Positions 36,695 to 46,718 are shown, numbered from the stretch's first letter. The stretch: 64,000 nt of DNA from Planctomycetota bacterium (GCA_026692865.1 JAPLNI010000052.1:62001-126000), one strand, 5' to 3'. Notes: generated by a model not told the origin, from the sequence alone. Numbers and translations are program-made.

Positions 36695-37495
36695 TTACTC
36701 GAACGATTCGGCTGCTGCGGGGAAATTGCCGAGTTGTAAATCGCTTCGGAACTGCGCGACTGCCGTACGTGCGATTTCTGAAACATTAGCATACTCGCGG
36801 ACGAACTTGGGTGATAGCTTTTCCGTCAGTCCAAGCAAATCATTGACGACAAGAACTTGGCCGTCGCAATCCGGACCTGCTCCAATGCCAATGGTAGGGA
36901 TTCGAAGTGCGTCGGTGACTTCCTTTGCGAGCGACCTTGGGACACATTCCATAAGAACCATAAAGGCGCCGGCTTGCTGTGCCGATTGCGCGTCTTGCAT
37001 AAGTCGAGTGGCATCGCGTTGAACACGATATCCGCCCAGCGCATGAACGCTTTGAGGTCGCAGTCCGATGTGAGCGATGGTTGGAATCCCCGCATCGACC
37101 AAGGCCGCAATCGACTCGGATTGCTCATGACCGCCCTCCATTTTCACCGCATGACAGAGGGTCTTCTTCATGATTTTCGAAGCCGCCTTCAATGTGTGTG
37201 AAACGCCGCGTTGACCAACCGGGAATGGTAGATCGACGATCACCATTGCGTGCTTCGCAGCGCGTGCGACCATTTCTCCATGGTAGATCATTTGGGCCAA
37301 TGTCACCGGAATAGTGGTTTGATGACCTTGAACGACCATCCCCAGGGAATCTCCTACAAGCAAGCAGTCGACTCCGGCATCATCCAAAAGACGAGCCATG
37401 GAAAAGTCGTACGCGGTGAGCATCGAGATCTTTTCGGCGTTCGTTTTCTTTTGCTGAAGCGTTCGGACATTCACTTGCGGCGAGACGGCGGTCAT
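36695..37495 (-). CDS. panB: 3-methyl-2-oxobutanoate hydroxymethyltransferase PanB
   Basis: A 266-residue enzyme with the full PanB pattern: MLTAYDFSMARLLDDAGVDCLLVGDSLGM (given in part), GHQTTIPVTL, VIVDLPFP, KMEGG, GIPTIAHIGLRPQSVHALGG, ECVPRSLAKEVT and TIGIGAGPDCDGQVLVVNDLLGL. It makes ketopantoate from ketoisovalerate and methylene-THF, the first step of pantothenate/CoA synthesis. PanC is encoded 22 kb away at 59549-60403, so the pathway is not an operon here. Divergent from the unknown exported protein at 37618. Confidence 0.95.
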   Translation of the reverse strand: MTAVSPQVNVRTLQQKKTNAEKISMLTAYDFSMARLLDDAGVDCLLVGDSLGMVVQGHQTTIPVTLAQMIYHGEMVARAAKHAMVIVDLPFPVGQRGVSHTLKAASKIMKKTLCHAVKMEGGHEQSESIAALVDAGIPTIAHIGLRPQSVHALGGYRVQRDATRLMQDAQSAQQAGAFMVLMECVPRSLAKEVTDALRIPTIGIGAGPDCDGQVLVVNDLLGLTEKLSPKFVREYANVSEIARTAVAQFRSDLQLGNFPAAAESFE

Positions 37496-37617
37496 ATATT
37501 CTTTTAAAATTCGGGGAGGAGTATTCGCAAAAAATTCCCAAACTCAGCTTGGATGCTTTATGATACTCGAAACGACTTCTTCTTTGTGAAAATTTGATAA
37601 CCGGGAGGTTTTGATCT

Positions 37618-38529
37618 ATGTACTTGGAGCCTAATGATTCGCGGTTTGGTTGTAGAGGTATTAAGCTTCGCTTGTTTGCCACCTCCGCGCTGACTGTCGC
37701 AATCTTGGTTGCGGTTCCATGTGCGTCCATTTTCGCACAACCTGGCGGTCGTGGAGAGGTCGAACTTGCTGGGTCGTTTGAAGGGGCCCAGGGTGCGATG
37801 GTGCGATTGAAAGACCCGCAGGGGAACTTTGTGATGGGAACGCTTGATCAACGCGGAAGTACGGTGTCCTATAAAGGCAAGGCGGACCGTGCGGTTCTCA
37901 AACCGGGAGCGTTCGTGCGGTTCGCTGCTTCAGCAACTCCAGACGGCACGTTCCTTGCGCCTCTTTCCGAGGTCGAACTCTACATGCCCAACCCAGATGT
38001 TCTCAAGCGTCGAGCGACTCCGTTGCAAATGTCGCTAACGCATCCAGGCATTCACGTGATGTCAAACATTACACCGCTTCAGCCTGGTGGTTCACCAGAT
38101 CCAGAAGTGCGAGTTGTCGGAAGGATTATTGCAATTGAAGAATCATCTATGGCGTTACAATGCGGTGACAGACCACAAAAATTCGAAATTGAACCTAACA
38201 TGCGAGTCACGATGAATGTGCCGTCGCTAGAGTGGGCGGTCAGTGGTGACAAGATAACCGGCAGAGGAATTTTCAATAGCGAGACTCGCCAGTTGATGAT
38301 TCGAAGTTTGACCGTCACGGGATCGAAGACGTTAGGAACCGAGCTTGCAGCACAAAATGCGCAGATGGCAGTTCCCGAAAAGAAGCTGACTGCGAAAGAA
38401 AAAGCTCTAGCAAAAAAAGAAGAAGCACTCGCGAAGAAACTTAAAAAATCAATGGTCGAAAACCCCGCGCCTGCCGATGGGGCAAAAGTGATTGGTGAAT
38501 TAGAACCAAACGCTGCACCGGAGAAATAA
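37618..38529 (+). CDS. exported protein of unknown function, first gene upstream of pxpA
   Basis: A 303-residue protein with GGGAGG ahead of ATG 37618 and a signal peptide ending SIFAQP after an extended N-region. The mature part is beta-rich (EVELAGSFEGAQGAMVRLKD, VVGRIIAIEESSMALQCGD) and could be an OB-like or beta-sandwich fold. A Lys/Glu/Ala helix (LTAKEKALAKKEEALAKKLKK in pieces) precedes the C-terminus. I do not recognise the family. The next gene starts 11 bp later behind an AAGGAG site, so the two are co-transcribed. Confidence 0.72.
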   Translation: MYLEPNDSRFGCRGIKLRLFATSALTVAILVAVPCASIFAQPGGRGEVELAGSFEGAQGAMVRLKDPQGNFVMGTLDQRGSTVSYKGKADRAVLKPGAFVRFAASATPDGTFLAPLSEVELYMPNPDVLKRRATPLQMSLTHPGIHVMSNITPLQPGGSPDPEVRVVGRIIAIEESSMALQCGDRPQKFEIEPNMRVTMNVPSLEWAVSGDKITGRGIFNSETRQLMIRSLTVTGSKTLGTELAAQNAQMAVPEKKLTAKEKALAKKEEALAKKLKKSMVENPAPADGAKVIGELEPNAAPEK

Positions 38530-38540
38530 GGAGCAATCTC

Positions 38541-40115
38541 ATGAGGAGTTTTTCTCGTCATTTTTGGACACTGATTGGCCTGTCGCTCACATCAATGCTC
38601 AGCTCTGATACCAGTTGGGGACAGCAAACCTTCCAGCTACATGCACCGGGAGTCCAGACGCCTTCGTTCGCGATTGTTCATCCGAGTGGGATGTTGCTGA
38701 TTCGCGATGCAACCAAACAGGAAACGATCTATCGGCGTGACGAAAAATTCGATTCGGACGACTCCCTATGGATTGGATACTATTCCAGTCAGGCTCGACA
38801 AGCACTCCAGTGGCCTGCAAGTAATCGTGGAGCGATGCGTATTGGCTCGCTCGACAATTCAAACCAGTGGTCGTTTCGAACCAGTCGCATGACAATTCAA
38901 ACACAATCACCAAATGGTTCACGCGATGAAGTCCTGCCTGATAATAGCCAATTCATCGCAAATCTCGGGATCGATTCCAACATCAATCCTCTAAGCGGGA
39001 ACGCTCCAGTCGCTGATGGGTTTCGAGTTGGCGGATTTGGAGGATCGGGCAGCCGAGGGGCTGGGTTTGGAACTGGCTCGGGATTTGTTCTTCCAATGGA
39101 TCCCAATCAAGCGCCCGTACCTATTCAGCTTGGGATGGGCGATCCAAGTCGAAGAAGGTTTTTGGCTAGGAATAGCTATGGAACGCTAGGTGTTGTTCCG
39201 CAAACAGCTTTGGGAAATCAAAGCTGGTATATCGTTCCCTTAGCGACTGGACTTGCGAGAATTCAGTATTACGACAACCAAACCTGGCTCGGGCTTGGGT
39301 GTGATGCGAATTCGCAAATACTTACACTTTCGGCTGTTGGTGGGAATGCAAACCAGCTTTGGCGAGTCAATGCATGCCCTGGGAGTATGGGGGCATATAC
39401 TTTTGAAAGCATCATGTATCCAGGGTTGGGGTTATCGTTCATCGGGAACGGTTTGCAATTAGCTCCGATTAATTATTCGCCCTACCAGCAGTGGTGGCCT
39501 GTTGCACCACAGTTGCCTGTTGTGCAACCGCTCTATCGTAGCGTGTCCCAAAACGTGGTCTCGAATGCGCCCCTTGAACCGGCACGCGTCGTTTTACAAA
39601 ACACACACACAGATACGATAATCGTTTTGCTGACCGATCTTCGTGGGGGAGGCGGATCGAAGAAGATTCGCATACCTAGCGGAGGATCAGAAGCCGTGAG
39701 CCTGGATCGCGATAGCGGTGCAACTATTGTCGAAACTTTTGAGGTTCGATCTCTGAATGGTTTTTGGGAGCGTAGCGAATCGCGGATAGCAGTACCTCCT
39801 GCTTCCTTGTACGACGTAAGCGTCTACGAAGTCTTCTTGCAGTCCATTGCAATCGATCGAACCGGTTCAAGTCCGAATCCGATCGAAGACGTTAACTATC
39901 AACCTCGGAGCATCGGATTGTTCGTGATCCCACCTGGAAATCAGATGACCAACAACGGCGTTCTGGATGTCTATCGAACAGCAAACGCGGCTAGGAATCC
40001 GGGGTCGGTTAGAAGGTTACAACAAGAGGATTATGAAAAACCTAATGCAAGTGTTCCTGTCGATCCATTGAAGGCCATCTTGAAGGAGTTCGAAGGAAAG
40101 AGAGCAGCGTTCTGA
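38541..40115 (+). CDS. exported protein of unknown function, possible beta-trefoil region
   Basis: A 524-residue protein with a signal peptide ending SWGQQT. The middle region (about 200-300) has NQSWYIVPLATGLARIQYYDN, WLGLGCDANSQILTLSAVGG and NQLWRVNACPG, in which repeated Q-x-W motifs and spacing recall ricin-type beta-trefoil lectin domains. That is an inference from pattern only. The stop overlaps the pxpA start (TGATG), so the two are translationally coupled. Both exported proteins and PxpA thus form one operon, although PxpA acts in the cytoplasm. Confidence 0.72.
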   Translation: MRSFSRHFWTLIGLSLTSMLSSDTSWGQQTFQLHAPGVQTPSFAIVHPSGMLLIRDATKQETIYRRDEKFDSDDSLWIGYYSSQARQALQWPASNRGAMRIGSLDNSNQWSFRTSRMTIQTQSPNGSRDEVLPDNSQFIANLGIDSNINPLSGNAPVADGFRVGGFGGSGSRGAGFGTGSGFVLPMDPNQAPVPIQLGMGDPSRRRFLARNSYGTLGVVPQTALGNQSWYIVPLATGLARIQYYDNQTWLGLGCDANSQILTLSAVGGNANQLWRVNACPGSMGAYTFESIMYPGLGLSFIGNGLQLAPINYSPYQQWWPVAPQLPVVQPLYRSVSQNVVSNAPLEPARVVLQNTHTDTIIVLLTDLRGGGGSKKIRIPSGGSEAVSLDRDSGATIVETFEVRSLNGFWERSESRIAVPPASLYDVSVYEVFLQSIAIDRTGSSPNPIEDVNYQPRSIGLFVIPPGNQMTNNGVLDVYRTANAARNPGSVRRLQQEDYEKPNASVPVDPLKAILKEFEGKRAAF

Positions 40116-40879
40116 TGAATCCCAAGATCGATTTGAACTGCGACCTTGGTGAAGGCTTCGGAGTTTATGCGTTGGGCGATGATGCTGTGATTATGCCGTA
40201 CGTCACGAGCGTGAACATCGCGGCAGGTTTTCATGCGGGTGATCCTTCGACAATTCGCGAAACGTTAGAACTGGCCTCGAAGTACAAAATCAATGTCGGT
40301 GCCCACCCCGGTTTTCCGGATCTCGTTGGGTTTGGGCGTCGCAATATGTCGATGTCTCCGCAAGAAGTCTATGATACGGTGCTTTATCAGATCGGGGCGG
40401 TTTACGGATTTACTCGAGCGGCTGGGATGGATTTGTTTCATGTCAAACCCCACGGCGCGCTCTACAACATGGCAGCCAAAGATCGGTTGCTGGCTGACGC
40501 GATTGCCTTAGCCGTCCATCGCTTTGATTGGAATTTGATACTCGTTGGTCTGGCTGGAAGCGAGCTTATTCACGCCGGGCAAGCGATCGGGCTGCGAACG
40601 GCGGCGGAGGGGTTTTTAGATCGGAATTATGAAGCCGACGGCAGCTTAACCCCTCGAAGTAACCCGCAGGCTGTGATTCACGATTCCGAAATGGTGGCGA
40701 CTCGAGCTGTCGGCTGGATTCGTGATGGAGTGGTTATTGCGAGGGCTGGGGAGCGGTTAACTTCTGAGATTGATACCTTGTGCATCCACGGAGACTCGCC
40801 CAATGCGTTTAGACTTTGCAGTCGCGTTCGAGAGTTCCTCGCAGACCATTCGATCGAAGTGGAACCGCTAAAACGCTAA
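40115..40879 (+). CDS. pxpA: LamB/YcsF family 5-oxoprolinase subunit A
   Basis: A 254-residue protein with the family N-terminus IDLNCDLGEGFGVYALGDD, then SVNIAAGFHAGDP, GAHPGFPDLVGFGRRNM, HVKPHGALYN and CIHGDSPNA. PxpA with PxpB and PxpC cleaves 5-oxoproline to glutamate using ATP. PxpB/PxpC are not encoded nearby, so they must be elsewhere or the protein may act differently. Its start overlaps the previous stop by one base. A hairpin straddles its stop codon. Confidence 0.9.
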   Translation: MNPKIDLNCDLGEGFGVYALGDDAVIMPYVTSVNIAAGFHAGDPSTIRETLELASKYKINVGAHPGFPDLVGFGRRNMSMSPQEVYDTVLYQIGAVYGFTRAAGMDLFHVKPHGALYNMAAKDRLLADAIALAVHRFDWNLILVGLAGSELIHAGQAIGLRTAAEGFLDRNYEADGSLTPRSNPQAVIHDSEMVATRAVGWIRDGVVIARAGERLTSEIDTLCIHGDSPNAFRLCSRVREFLADHSIEVEPLKR

Positions 40880-40912
40880 TGTCACATATCCGAAAGTGAC
40901 GTTAGGAGCGTT
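40872..40912 (+). terminator. hairpin at the end of pxpA
   Basis: AACGCT at 40872-40877 pairs with AGCGTT at 40907-40912, and TGTCAC with GTGACG inside. The stem includes the stop codon. There is no clear T-tract, so a terminator or mRNA-end role is possible rather than shown. Confidence 0.4.
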
Positions 40913-41176
40913 ATCTGGGGCTGCAAAGTGGCATCCATTGGATCAGCAGCTTTGTATTAGAATCAGTCACGAGAAATATGGCACACTGGACATGCCGCCT
41001 TGGATTGGATTAGACTTGACAGGGTTGTGATCCGAAAAAGCGTGTCGCAGCAGGTGTGGGTAAGTTAAGGTTCGGATGTGGATCATCGCTCTACTAGCGG
41101 AGTGATGAACTTGGCCTTACCATCGCCCATGCTTCCCACCCAATTATTGCTAGGCATCAACGATCGATGTTAACTT

Positions 41177-42202
41177 ATGCCGTTTGGGAACACAGATAAG
41201 CCTTTGGACATTCTCGCCAGGCAGATTGCATGTGCGGGACAAATAGTTAGGAATGCTTTTATCAGATCAAGCGTTGGCTTGCTGTCCGCCGCGATGTGCG
41301 GATCGATAATCCTTTGCACATTGAGTAACTCTTTAGCCGCCGATTCCGGGTTCGTCGATTTCGCGAGAGATGTGGCTCCAATTCTTGAAGTTCGCTGTGT
41401 GGACTGCCACCAAGGCGATAACGCCAAAGGCGGCTTTGTTGTCGGTGACCGAGATGCAGTATTGGGTTTTGTGGAACCGGGAGATTCCGCGTCGAGCTCT
41501 CTTTGGACCGACTATCTGGCGGCTAAACCAGTGGCCGAAGATCCGAAGAGTTTAGTCATGCCTCCGTCTGGTCCTTTGCCGTCGAGCGAGTTAGCGGTTC
41601 TGAAGCTATGGATCGATGAAGGAGCAATATGGCCGGAGGGATACATGCTCGCGAGCGCTAAGGTCGAGATGAAGCCAAGCGAAGACATAAGTAAAGTTGA
41701 ATCTGATGGATTTTCCGCTAGAGCGTTCGGGGCGATTGGATACTTTCACCCGGCGGTGATACATTTTCCAATCGCACTTCTGATCTTTGGAGGGGCTGCC
41801 GCAGGGTTATCCTTCTTCACTGGAAGCCGTGCTCAAGCTATCGCGTTTTATTGCCTGCTTTGGGGGAGCCTAGCAACGGTCGTCTCGGCCGTGATGGGTT
41901 GGTCGTTCGCTATCGAAAAAGGTTTCCCAAGTTGGGATGTCATACCCGATGCAGAGGCCCTTGCTGATACCCAGTTGCTGTTTCGCCATCGCTGGATGGG
42001 AGTTGCAGTAGCTGTGCTTTCGGTGATCGTACTAGGTATAGCGATCATTTCGAAAAAGTTTCCTAGCCACTCCATTCGTCACGTTTGGAGGATTGGTATG
42101 TTGGTCTTGGCTTTGCTGGTAAGCATCACGGGCCATCAAGGTGGCGAGTTGGTCTATGGAGACATTCTCGCAAAGGCTGTTACGCGTTTCGTTGGAAAGT
42201 AG
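41177..42202 (+). CDS. cytochrome c domain fused to a DUF2231-like membrane domain
   Basis: A 341-residue protein with an N-terminal signal or anchor region (about 35-55). A planctomycete-type cytochrome domain follows, with DFARDVAPILEVRCVDCHQGD, the CxxCH at 74-78 and MPPSGPLPSSELAVLKLWIDEGA. The C-terminal half has HPAVIHFPIALLIFGGAAAG and about four membrane spans ending in GHQGGELVYG, like DUF2231 membrane proteins. It may pass electrons between an exported donor and the membrane, by inference. The SDR gene starts 9 bp downstream, so the two form an operon. Confidence 0.82.
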   Translation: MPFGNTDKPLDILARQIACAGQIVRNAFIRSSVGLLSAAMCGSIILCTLSNSLAADSGFVDFARDVAPILEVRCVDCHQGDNAKGGFVVGDRDAVLGFVEPGDSASSSLWTDYLAAKPVAEDPKSLVMPPSGPLPSSELAVLKLWIDEGAIWPEGYMLASAKVEMKPSEDISKVESDGFSARAFGAIGYFHPAVIHFPIALLIFGGAAAGLSFFTGSRAQAIAFYCLLWGSLATVVSAVMGWSFAIEKGFPSWDVIPDAEALADTQLLFRHRWMGVAVAVLSVIVLGIAIISKKFPSHSIRHVWRIGMLVLALLVSITGHQGGELVYGDILAKAVTRFVGK

Positions 42203-42211
42203 TCGCTGCTT

Positions 42212-42952
42212 GTGTTAAAAAACTGTGCTGTTGTTGTCACCGGTGGGGCTTCTGGTATCGGGCTTGGAATCGCCAAAGCATTTGCGGAAGCTGGAGCAAA
42301 AGTCTGTATTGGTGGACGTCGGAAAGATGCCGTCGACGCGTCTGTGGAAACTGTCAAAGCTTCCGAAGGTTTATCTGGGCAGATCTATGGGCACCCCATG
42401 GACGTCTCGAATCGTGAACAAGTCAAAGCGTTCTTTGATTGGTCAACGGAGACGATCGGGCCGACCGATATCTTGGTCCAAGCAGCCGGTGTCAATATTC
42501 GCAACCGAGCGATCGATTTAATGACTCCCGAAGAATGGGACCAAGTGATCGCCATCAACACGACTGGAGCTTATAACTGCTTGACGGCCGTGCTACCATC
42601 AATGCGAGCTAGAAAAGATGGATTGATTATCAATATATCAAGTGTCGCTGGTAAACGCGCGATTGCCTTAGGTGGAGTTGCTTACGGAGCAAGTAAGTTC
42701 GCGATGACGGCACTCGGAACGTGCGTTTCTAATGAAGTTGCAAGTGATGGTGTTCGAGTCACCAACGTCTATCCCGGTGAAGTCAATACTCCAATCCTAG
42801 ACAAACGACCGATTCCGGTTAGCGCTGAACACAAAGCACAAATTCTTCAGCCGGAAGACATCGCGGCGATGATCTTAGCGATCGCAGTACTCCCCCCGCG
42901 AGCTCACGTCCCAGAGATCGTGATCAAACCACTCTCTCAGGTTTACTTCTAA
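42212..42952 (+). CDS. SDR family NAD(P)-dependent oxidoreductase
   Basis: A 246-residue classical short-chain dehydrogenase beginning with GTG 42212. The cofactor motif TGGASGIG is at 10-17, QAAGVNIRNRA near 90-100, and the catalytic set Ser143/144, Tyr158 and Lys162 in NISSVAG...YGASK. The C-terminus has NVYPGEVNTPILDKR, typical of the FabG/clavulanate-dehydrogenase-like group. The substrate is unknown. It is in an operon with the cytochrome/membrane protein, which is unusual for a soluble SDR. A hairpin with a short T-run follows. Confidence 0.88.
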   Translation: MLKNCAVVVTGGASGIGLGIAKAFAEAGAKVCIGGRRKDAVDASVETVKASEGLSGQIYGHPMDVSNREQVKAFFDWSTETIGPTDILVQAAGVNIRNRAIDLMTPEEWDQVIAINTTGAYNCLTAVLPSMRARKDGLIINISSVAGKRAIALGGVAYGASKFAMTALGTCVSNEVASDGVRVTNVYPGEVNTPILDKRPIPVSAEHKAQILQPEDIAAMILAIAVLPPRAHVPEIVIKPLSQVYF

Positions 42953-42998
42953 AAAGCGGGGGTAGGCAAAGTTTAGTGGGTTGAACCCCATTTGGAGT

Positions 42999-43019
42999 GC
43001 TCCGGCTTGGCGGAGCTTT
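42999..43019 (+). terminator. probable intrinsic terminator after the SDR gene
   Basis: GCTCCG (42999-43004) pairs with CGGAGC (43011-43016) around a six-base loop and is followed by TTTA. The T-run is short, so confidence is moderate. Confidence 0.5.
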
Positions 43020-43265
43020 AAGACTTATCAATCGGTGGACGATCAAAAAAGACTTTGCTAACCAGACGATTGAGTTGTCACACGAGAGTCTTTCTTTTTA
43101 CAACATCGCTCGCCCCCAAGCTGGCGACAAGTCACAGCACTCCAAAGTCACAATAATCCAAAATTAACGCACTCCCAAGGTGACTGTTTTCACGAAGGCA
43201 CTCACTTTTGCGTTTTCGTTTGTGGTACTTGACGCGTGACACTATACTGTTGAGCGAGATGAAAA

Positions 43266-43520
43266 CCCCGCGGGAGAGACTCTGAAACGGTTGGACCGGT
43301 TGCGAAAAGTGATCGCGACGGCTGGATTTGGAGCGCCGAAGGTGCAAAACAGCCCTGAACCGCTCAGGTAAAAAGGACCGCGGGGATTGATACATCTTCT
43401 CTGGAGAGTGATTGCAAGGTTGGCCAGTTTTTGAGGCAACTTTCAGCAGTCCACCGAAGGGGTAAGACAAGCCATCTGGAGTGGCTTGTTGGATCTCTCA
43501 GGTAAACGGACAGAGGGGCA
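43266..43520 (+). ncRNA. tandem glycine riboswitch (two aptamers) upstream of gcvP
   Basis: Two consecutive glycine aptamers are visible. The first (about 43266-43388) has GGGAGAGAC, GCGCCGAAGG and CTCAGGTAAAAAGGAC at 43363-43378, closed by the complementary CCCCGCG and CGCGGGG. The second (about 43394-43520) has CTCTGGAGAG, CACCGAAGG and CTCAGGTAAACGGAC at 43497-43511. The short linker and order are standard for the tandem glycine riboswitch. It lies directly before the glycine decarboxylase gene, whose start is 63 nt after the second aptamer. It should switch gcvP on when glycine is high. This is established for the RNA family; the effect in this organism is inferred. Confidence 0.95.
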
Positions 43521-43582
43521 ACGCGTAGCTTTTAAAAAGCTTCGTTTTGTTCCCTCGTTTCGTATTTCTTGGAGAATTGTCA

Positions 43583-46477
43583 ATGTCTTCGAACCAATTG
43601 CCCCCGTTCGTTTTTCGTCATCTAGGGCCGCGAGAAGACGAAATCTCACAAATGTTAAAGGTGCTCGGCTACGATTCGCTGGAAGCATTAACGCAAGCCG
43701 TAGTCCCTCAATCGATTCGCATCGACCACCACTTGAATCTGCGTGCTGGTATTTCAGAAGAGGCCGCGCTGGCTGAATTGAAAGCCCTTGCGAGTAAGAA
43801 TCGTGTTTTAAAATCATTTATTGGGCAGGGCTATTACGGAACACACACACCGAAAGTTATCCAGCGAAATGTCTTGGAGAATCCCGCTTGGTATACGGCT
43901 TACACGCCCTATCAACCGGAAATATCGCAAGGTCGGCTGGAAGTACTGTTTTATTTTCAAACGTTGGTCGCCGAGTTGACGGGGCTTGAGATCTCAAACG
44001 CATCATTGCTTGACGAAGCGACTGCGGCAGCCGAAGCAATGACGCTTTGCCTCCGAAGTACCAAATCAAAGTCGAATCGGTTTGTTGTTTCTGCGGGCTG
44101 TCATCCGCAGACTATCGAAGTTCTTCAAACGCGAGCAGAACCGCTGGGGATTCAGTTAGAAGTTGTCGATGACATCACGAGTTTTACGGATTGGTCTGGC
44201 GTGTTTGGAATCACGCTCCAGTATCCTGCGACCGATGGATCCATTACGAATTTTGAGGCGACGATCGCGAGCGCACATCAGCATGGGGCTATGGTCGTGA
44301 TGGTGACTGATTTGCTTGCGCTGATGCTACTGAAGTCGCCTGGTAAATTGGGAGCGGATATCGCCGTTGGAAGCAGTCAGCGATTCGGAGTACCGCTCGG
44401 ATTTGGTGGTCCTCACGCAGCCTTTCTCGCGACGACAAAAGCTCATCAACGAACGCTCCCCGGGAGACTGGTTGGCCAATCGATCGATAGCCACGGAAAC
44501 AAAGCATTCCGACTTGCTCTTCAAACGCGCGAGCAGCATATTCGCCGAGAGAAAGCGACTTCGAATATCTGTACGGCGCAAGCTCTTCTGTCGATCATGG
44601 CTACTCTCTTCGCGATGTATCATGGTCCTGAAGGGTTGCGGAAGATTGCTTGGAGAGTTCATAAGCAGACAACGATTCTCTACCATTCGTTGCAGTCGAG
44701 TCGTTATCGCGTGAAGGAATCAGATTTCTTTGATACAATCTTGATCGAAACAGGGAATGATACTGAAAAAATTATTAAGCGCGCAATCGCTGCTGGATAT
44801 AATTTGCGAGCGTTCTCCTCAACCCAAGTAGTCATTTCGTTCGACGAAACTACCAACGAAGCGGACTTGATGGCGATCAATCAGTTGTTTGGCGGAGACG
44901 AAGACATTGTTGCTAGCGGGTGCTCCAACGAGTTTCACGAAGAGAGAGGTTTGCTACGGAAAGATCAATTGCGCAGCGACTGTGTGATGACTCAAGAAGT
45001 GTTTCACAAGTACCGCAGCGAAACCGAAATGATGCGTTATCTTCGCCGGCTTTCGGAAATGGATATCGCGCTTGATCGTTCGATGATTCCATTGGGTTCG
45101 TGTACGATGAAGTTGAATGCCGCGAGTGAGTTGACTCCGGTGACATGGCCCGAGTGGAACAGTATTCACCCGTTTTCCCCGAGCGATCAGGCTACAGGTT
45201 ATCACGAAATGATTGCCGACTTGGAAGCCATGCTCTGCGAGATCACTGGTTACGATGCGATCTCTCTTCAACCCAACGCGGGGTCTCAAGGTGAATATGC
45301 AGGACTGCTTGCCATCAAACACTACCATGAGTCACGAGGTGATTTTGAGAGGGACATCTGCTTGATCCCTAGTAGCGCTCACGGGACAAACCCTGCGAGC
45401 GCACAAATGGCGAACATGAAAGTCGTCGTTGTGAAGTGCGATGATTTAGGTAACGTCGACCTAGATGATCTTGAGTTACGAATCTCGCAAAACGTAGGGC
45501 GTGTGGCGGCCATTATGATTACCTATCCATCTACACATGGCGTCTTCGAAGACCGCGTGTTGGATGTGTGTGGAATGGTTCATGATGCGGGTGGTCAAGT
45601 TTACATTGACGGTGCGAATTTGAATGCCTTAGTTGGTGTTGCGCAGCCCGGTAAGTTTGGTGGTGACGTCTCGCACTTGAATTTGCACAAAACGTTTTGT
45701 ATTCCGCACGGCGGCGGTGGACCCGGCGTTGGTCCGGTTGCAGTGAGAAGTCATCTAGCCCCATTCTTGCCAAAGGATTCCCATAACCACGATCGTCAAG
45801 GATCGGTTGTTAGTGGAGCGCCGTTTGGCAGTGCAAGTATTCTTCCGATTTCATGGATGTATATCCGCATGATGGGTGCAGTCGGATTGCGAATGGCGAC
45901 TCAGGTTGCGATCCTCAATGCGAACTACATTGCGCATCAGTTGAAGAGCTGTTATCCGATTCTCTACACGGGTAACGCGTCGCTGGTTGCTCACGAATGC
46001 ATCATCGATACGCGTCCGATGGAAAAGTCGGCGGGAGTCACGGTGGATGATGTTGCAAAGCGATTGATGGACTTTGGCTTTCACGGTCCTACAATGTCAT
46101 TCCCTGTCGCGGGAACGCTGATGATCGAGCCAACCGAGAGCGAGTCACTAGCGGAGATAAATCGTTTTTGCAGAGCGATGAAGCTGATCTATGCCGAGTA
46201 CCAGCGAGTTCTTTCCGGCGAGTGGTCGGCGGAGAACAACCCGCTTCGTAACGCTCCTCATACGTTGGATTCGATTCTTTCGGACGATGCTGCGAAGGTT
46301 TACACACGTCGCGAAGCCGTTTGTCCTGATCCAGAGATGGACTACTCCGTGAAGTATTGGCCACCCGTTGGACGAGTCGATAACGTCTATGGAGACCGAA
46401 ATGTCGTTTGTTCATGCCCACCGATGGAAGATTTTATAGAGTCGTCCGATGAAGCGGCGGAGTTGGCGAAAACCTGA
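43583..46477 (+). CDS. gcvP: glycine dehydrogenase (aminomethyl-transferring), P-protein
   Basis: I take ATG 43583 with GGAG at 43571-43574; the frame extends 12 residues further. The 964-residue product is the single-chain form with both halves: [15 protein letters not shown] at the N-terminus, [36 protein letters not shown], and in the second half [26 protein letters not shown] and [18 protein letters not shown], with the PLP lysine at 703. It decarboxylates glycine in the glycine cleavage system with GcvT/H/L, none of which is encoded nearby. A tandem glycine riboswitch controls it. A 21-nt motif shared with the helicase gene lies just after its stop. Confidence 0.97.
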   Translation: MSSNQLPPFVFRHLGPREDEISQMLKVLGYDSLEALTQAVVPQSIRIDHHLNLRAGISEEAALAELKALASKNRVLKSFIGQGYYGTHTPKVIQRNVLENPAWYTAYTPYQPEISQGRLEVLFYFQTLVAELTGLEISNASLLDEATAAAEAMTLCLRSTKSKSNRFVVSAGCHPQTIEVLQTRAEPLGIQLEVVDDITSFTDWSGVFGITLQYPATDGSITNFEATIASAHQHGAMVVMVTDLLALMLLKSPGKLGADIAVGSSQRFGVPLGFGGPHAAFLATTKAHQRTLPGRLVGQSIDSHGNKAFRLALQTREQHIRREKATSNICTAQALLSIMATLFAMYHGPEGLRKIAWRVHKQTTILYHSLQSSRYRVKESDFFDTILIETGNDTEKIIKRAIAAGYNLRAFSSTQVVISFDETTNEADLMAINQLFGGDEDIVASGCSNEFHEERGLLRKDQLRSDCVMTQEVFHKYRSETEMMRYLRRLSEMDIALDRSMIPLGSCTMKLNAASELTPVTWPEWNSIHPFSPSDQATGYHEMIADLEAMLCEITGYDAISLQPNAGSQGEYAGLLAIKHYHESRGDFERDICLIPSSAHGTNPASAQMANMKVVVVKCDDLGNVDLDDLELRISQNVGRVAAIMITYPSTHGVFEDRVLDVCGMVHDAGGQVYIDGANLNALVGVAQPGKFGGDVSHLNLHKTFCIPHGGGGPGVGPVAVRSHLAPFLPKDSHNHDRQGSVVSGAPFGSASILPISWMYIRMMGAVGLRMATQVAILNANYIAHQLKSCYPILYTGNASLVAHECIIDTRPMEKSAGVTVDDVAKRLMDFGFHGPTMSFPVAGTLMIEPTESESLAEINRFCRAMKLIYAEYQRVLSGEWSAENNPLRNAPHTLDSILSDDAAKVYTRREAVCPDPEMDYSVKYWPPVGRVDNVYGDRNVVCSCPPMEDFIESSDEAAELAKT

Positions 46478-46514
46478 TAGGGTGAGACCACCGTCCCGTA
46501 TGGGCTTTTCGTCC

Positions 46515-46535
46515 GGGATAATGGTCGCAAACTAC
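46515..46535 (+). repeat. 21-nt motif, copy 1 (after gcvP)
   Basis: The motif starts GGGATAATGGTCGCAAAC and differs from the copy at 48265-48285 at only two of 21 positions. It lies 38 nt after the gcvP stop. Part of it forms a hairpin with GACCA at 46486-46490. Confidence 0.55.
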
Positions 46536-46718
46536 GGCAAATCCGGGGCTGTGTGATTCGGAACCTTGAGCATCACACTTTTTTGAGCTTATTGATTTCG
46601 ACTCTTTGGAGTACATTAGGATCACGGGTAGCGAGGTTTTCGCTGCTTTTTCCCTTTTGTTTTATGCTCCCACGCGTAGTTTGGCTCGCTTGAGGACGAT
46701 TGCGGCGACCAAATCTAC

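Noticed and set aside
46486-46526. hairpin after gcvP as an intrinsic terminator
   Set aside because: GACCA/TGGTC and TCCCG/CGGGA can pair, but there is a wide internal loop and no T-tract. I kept only the shared 21-nt motif.
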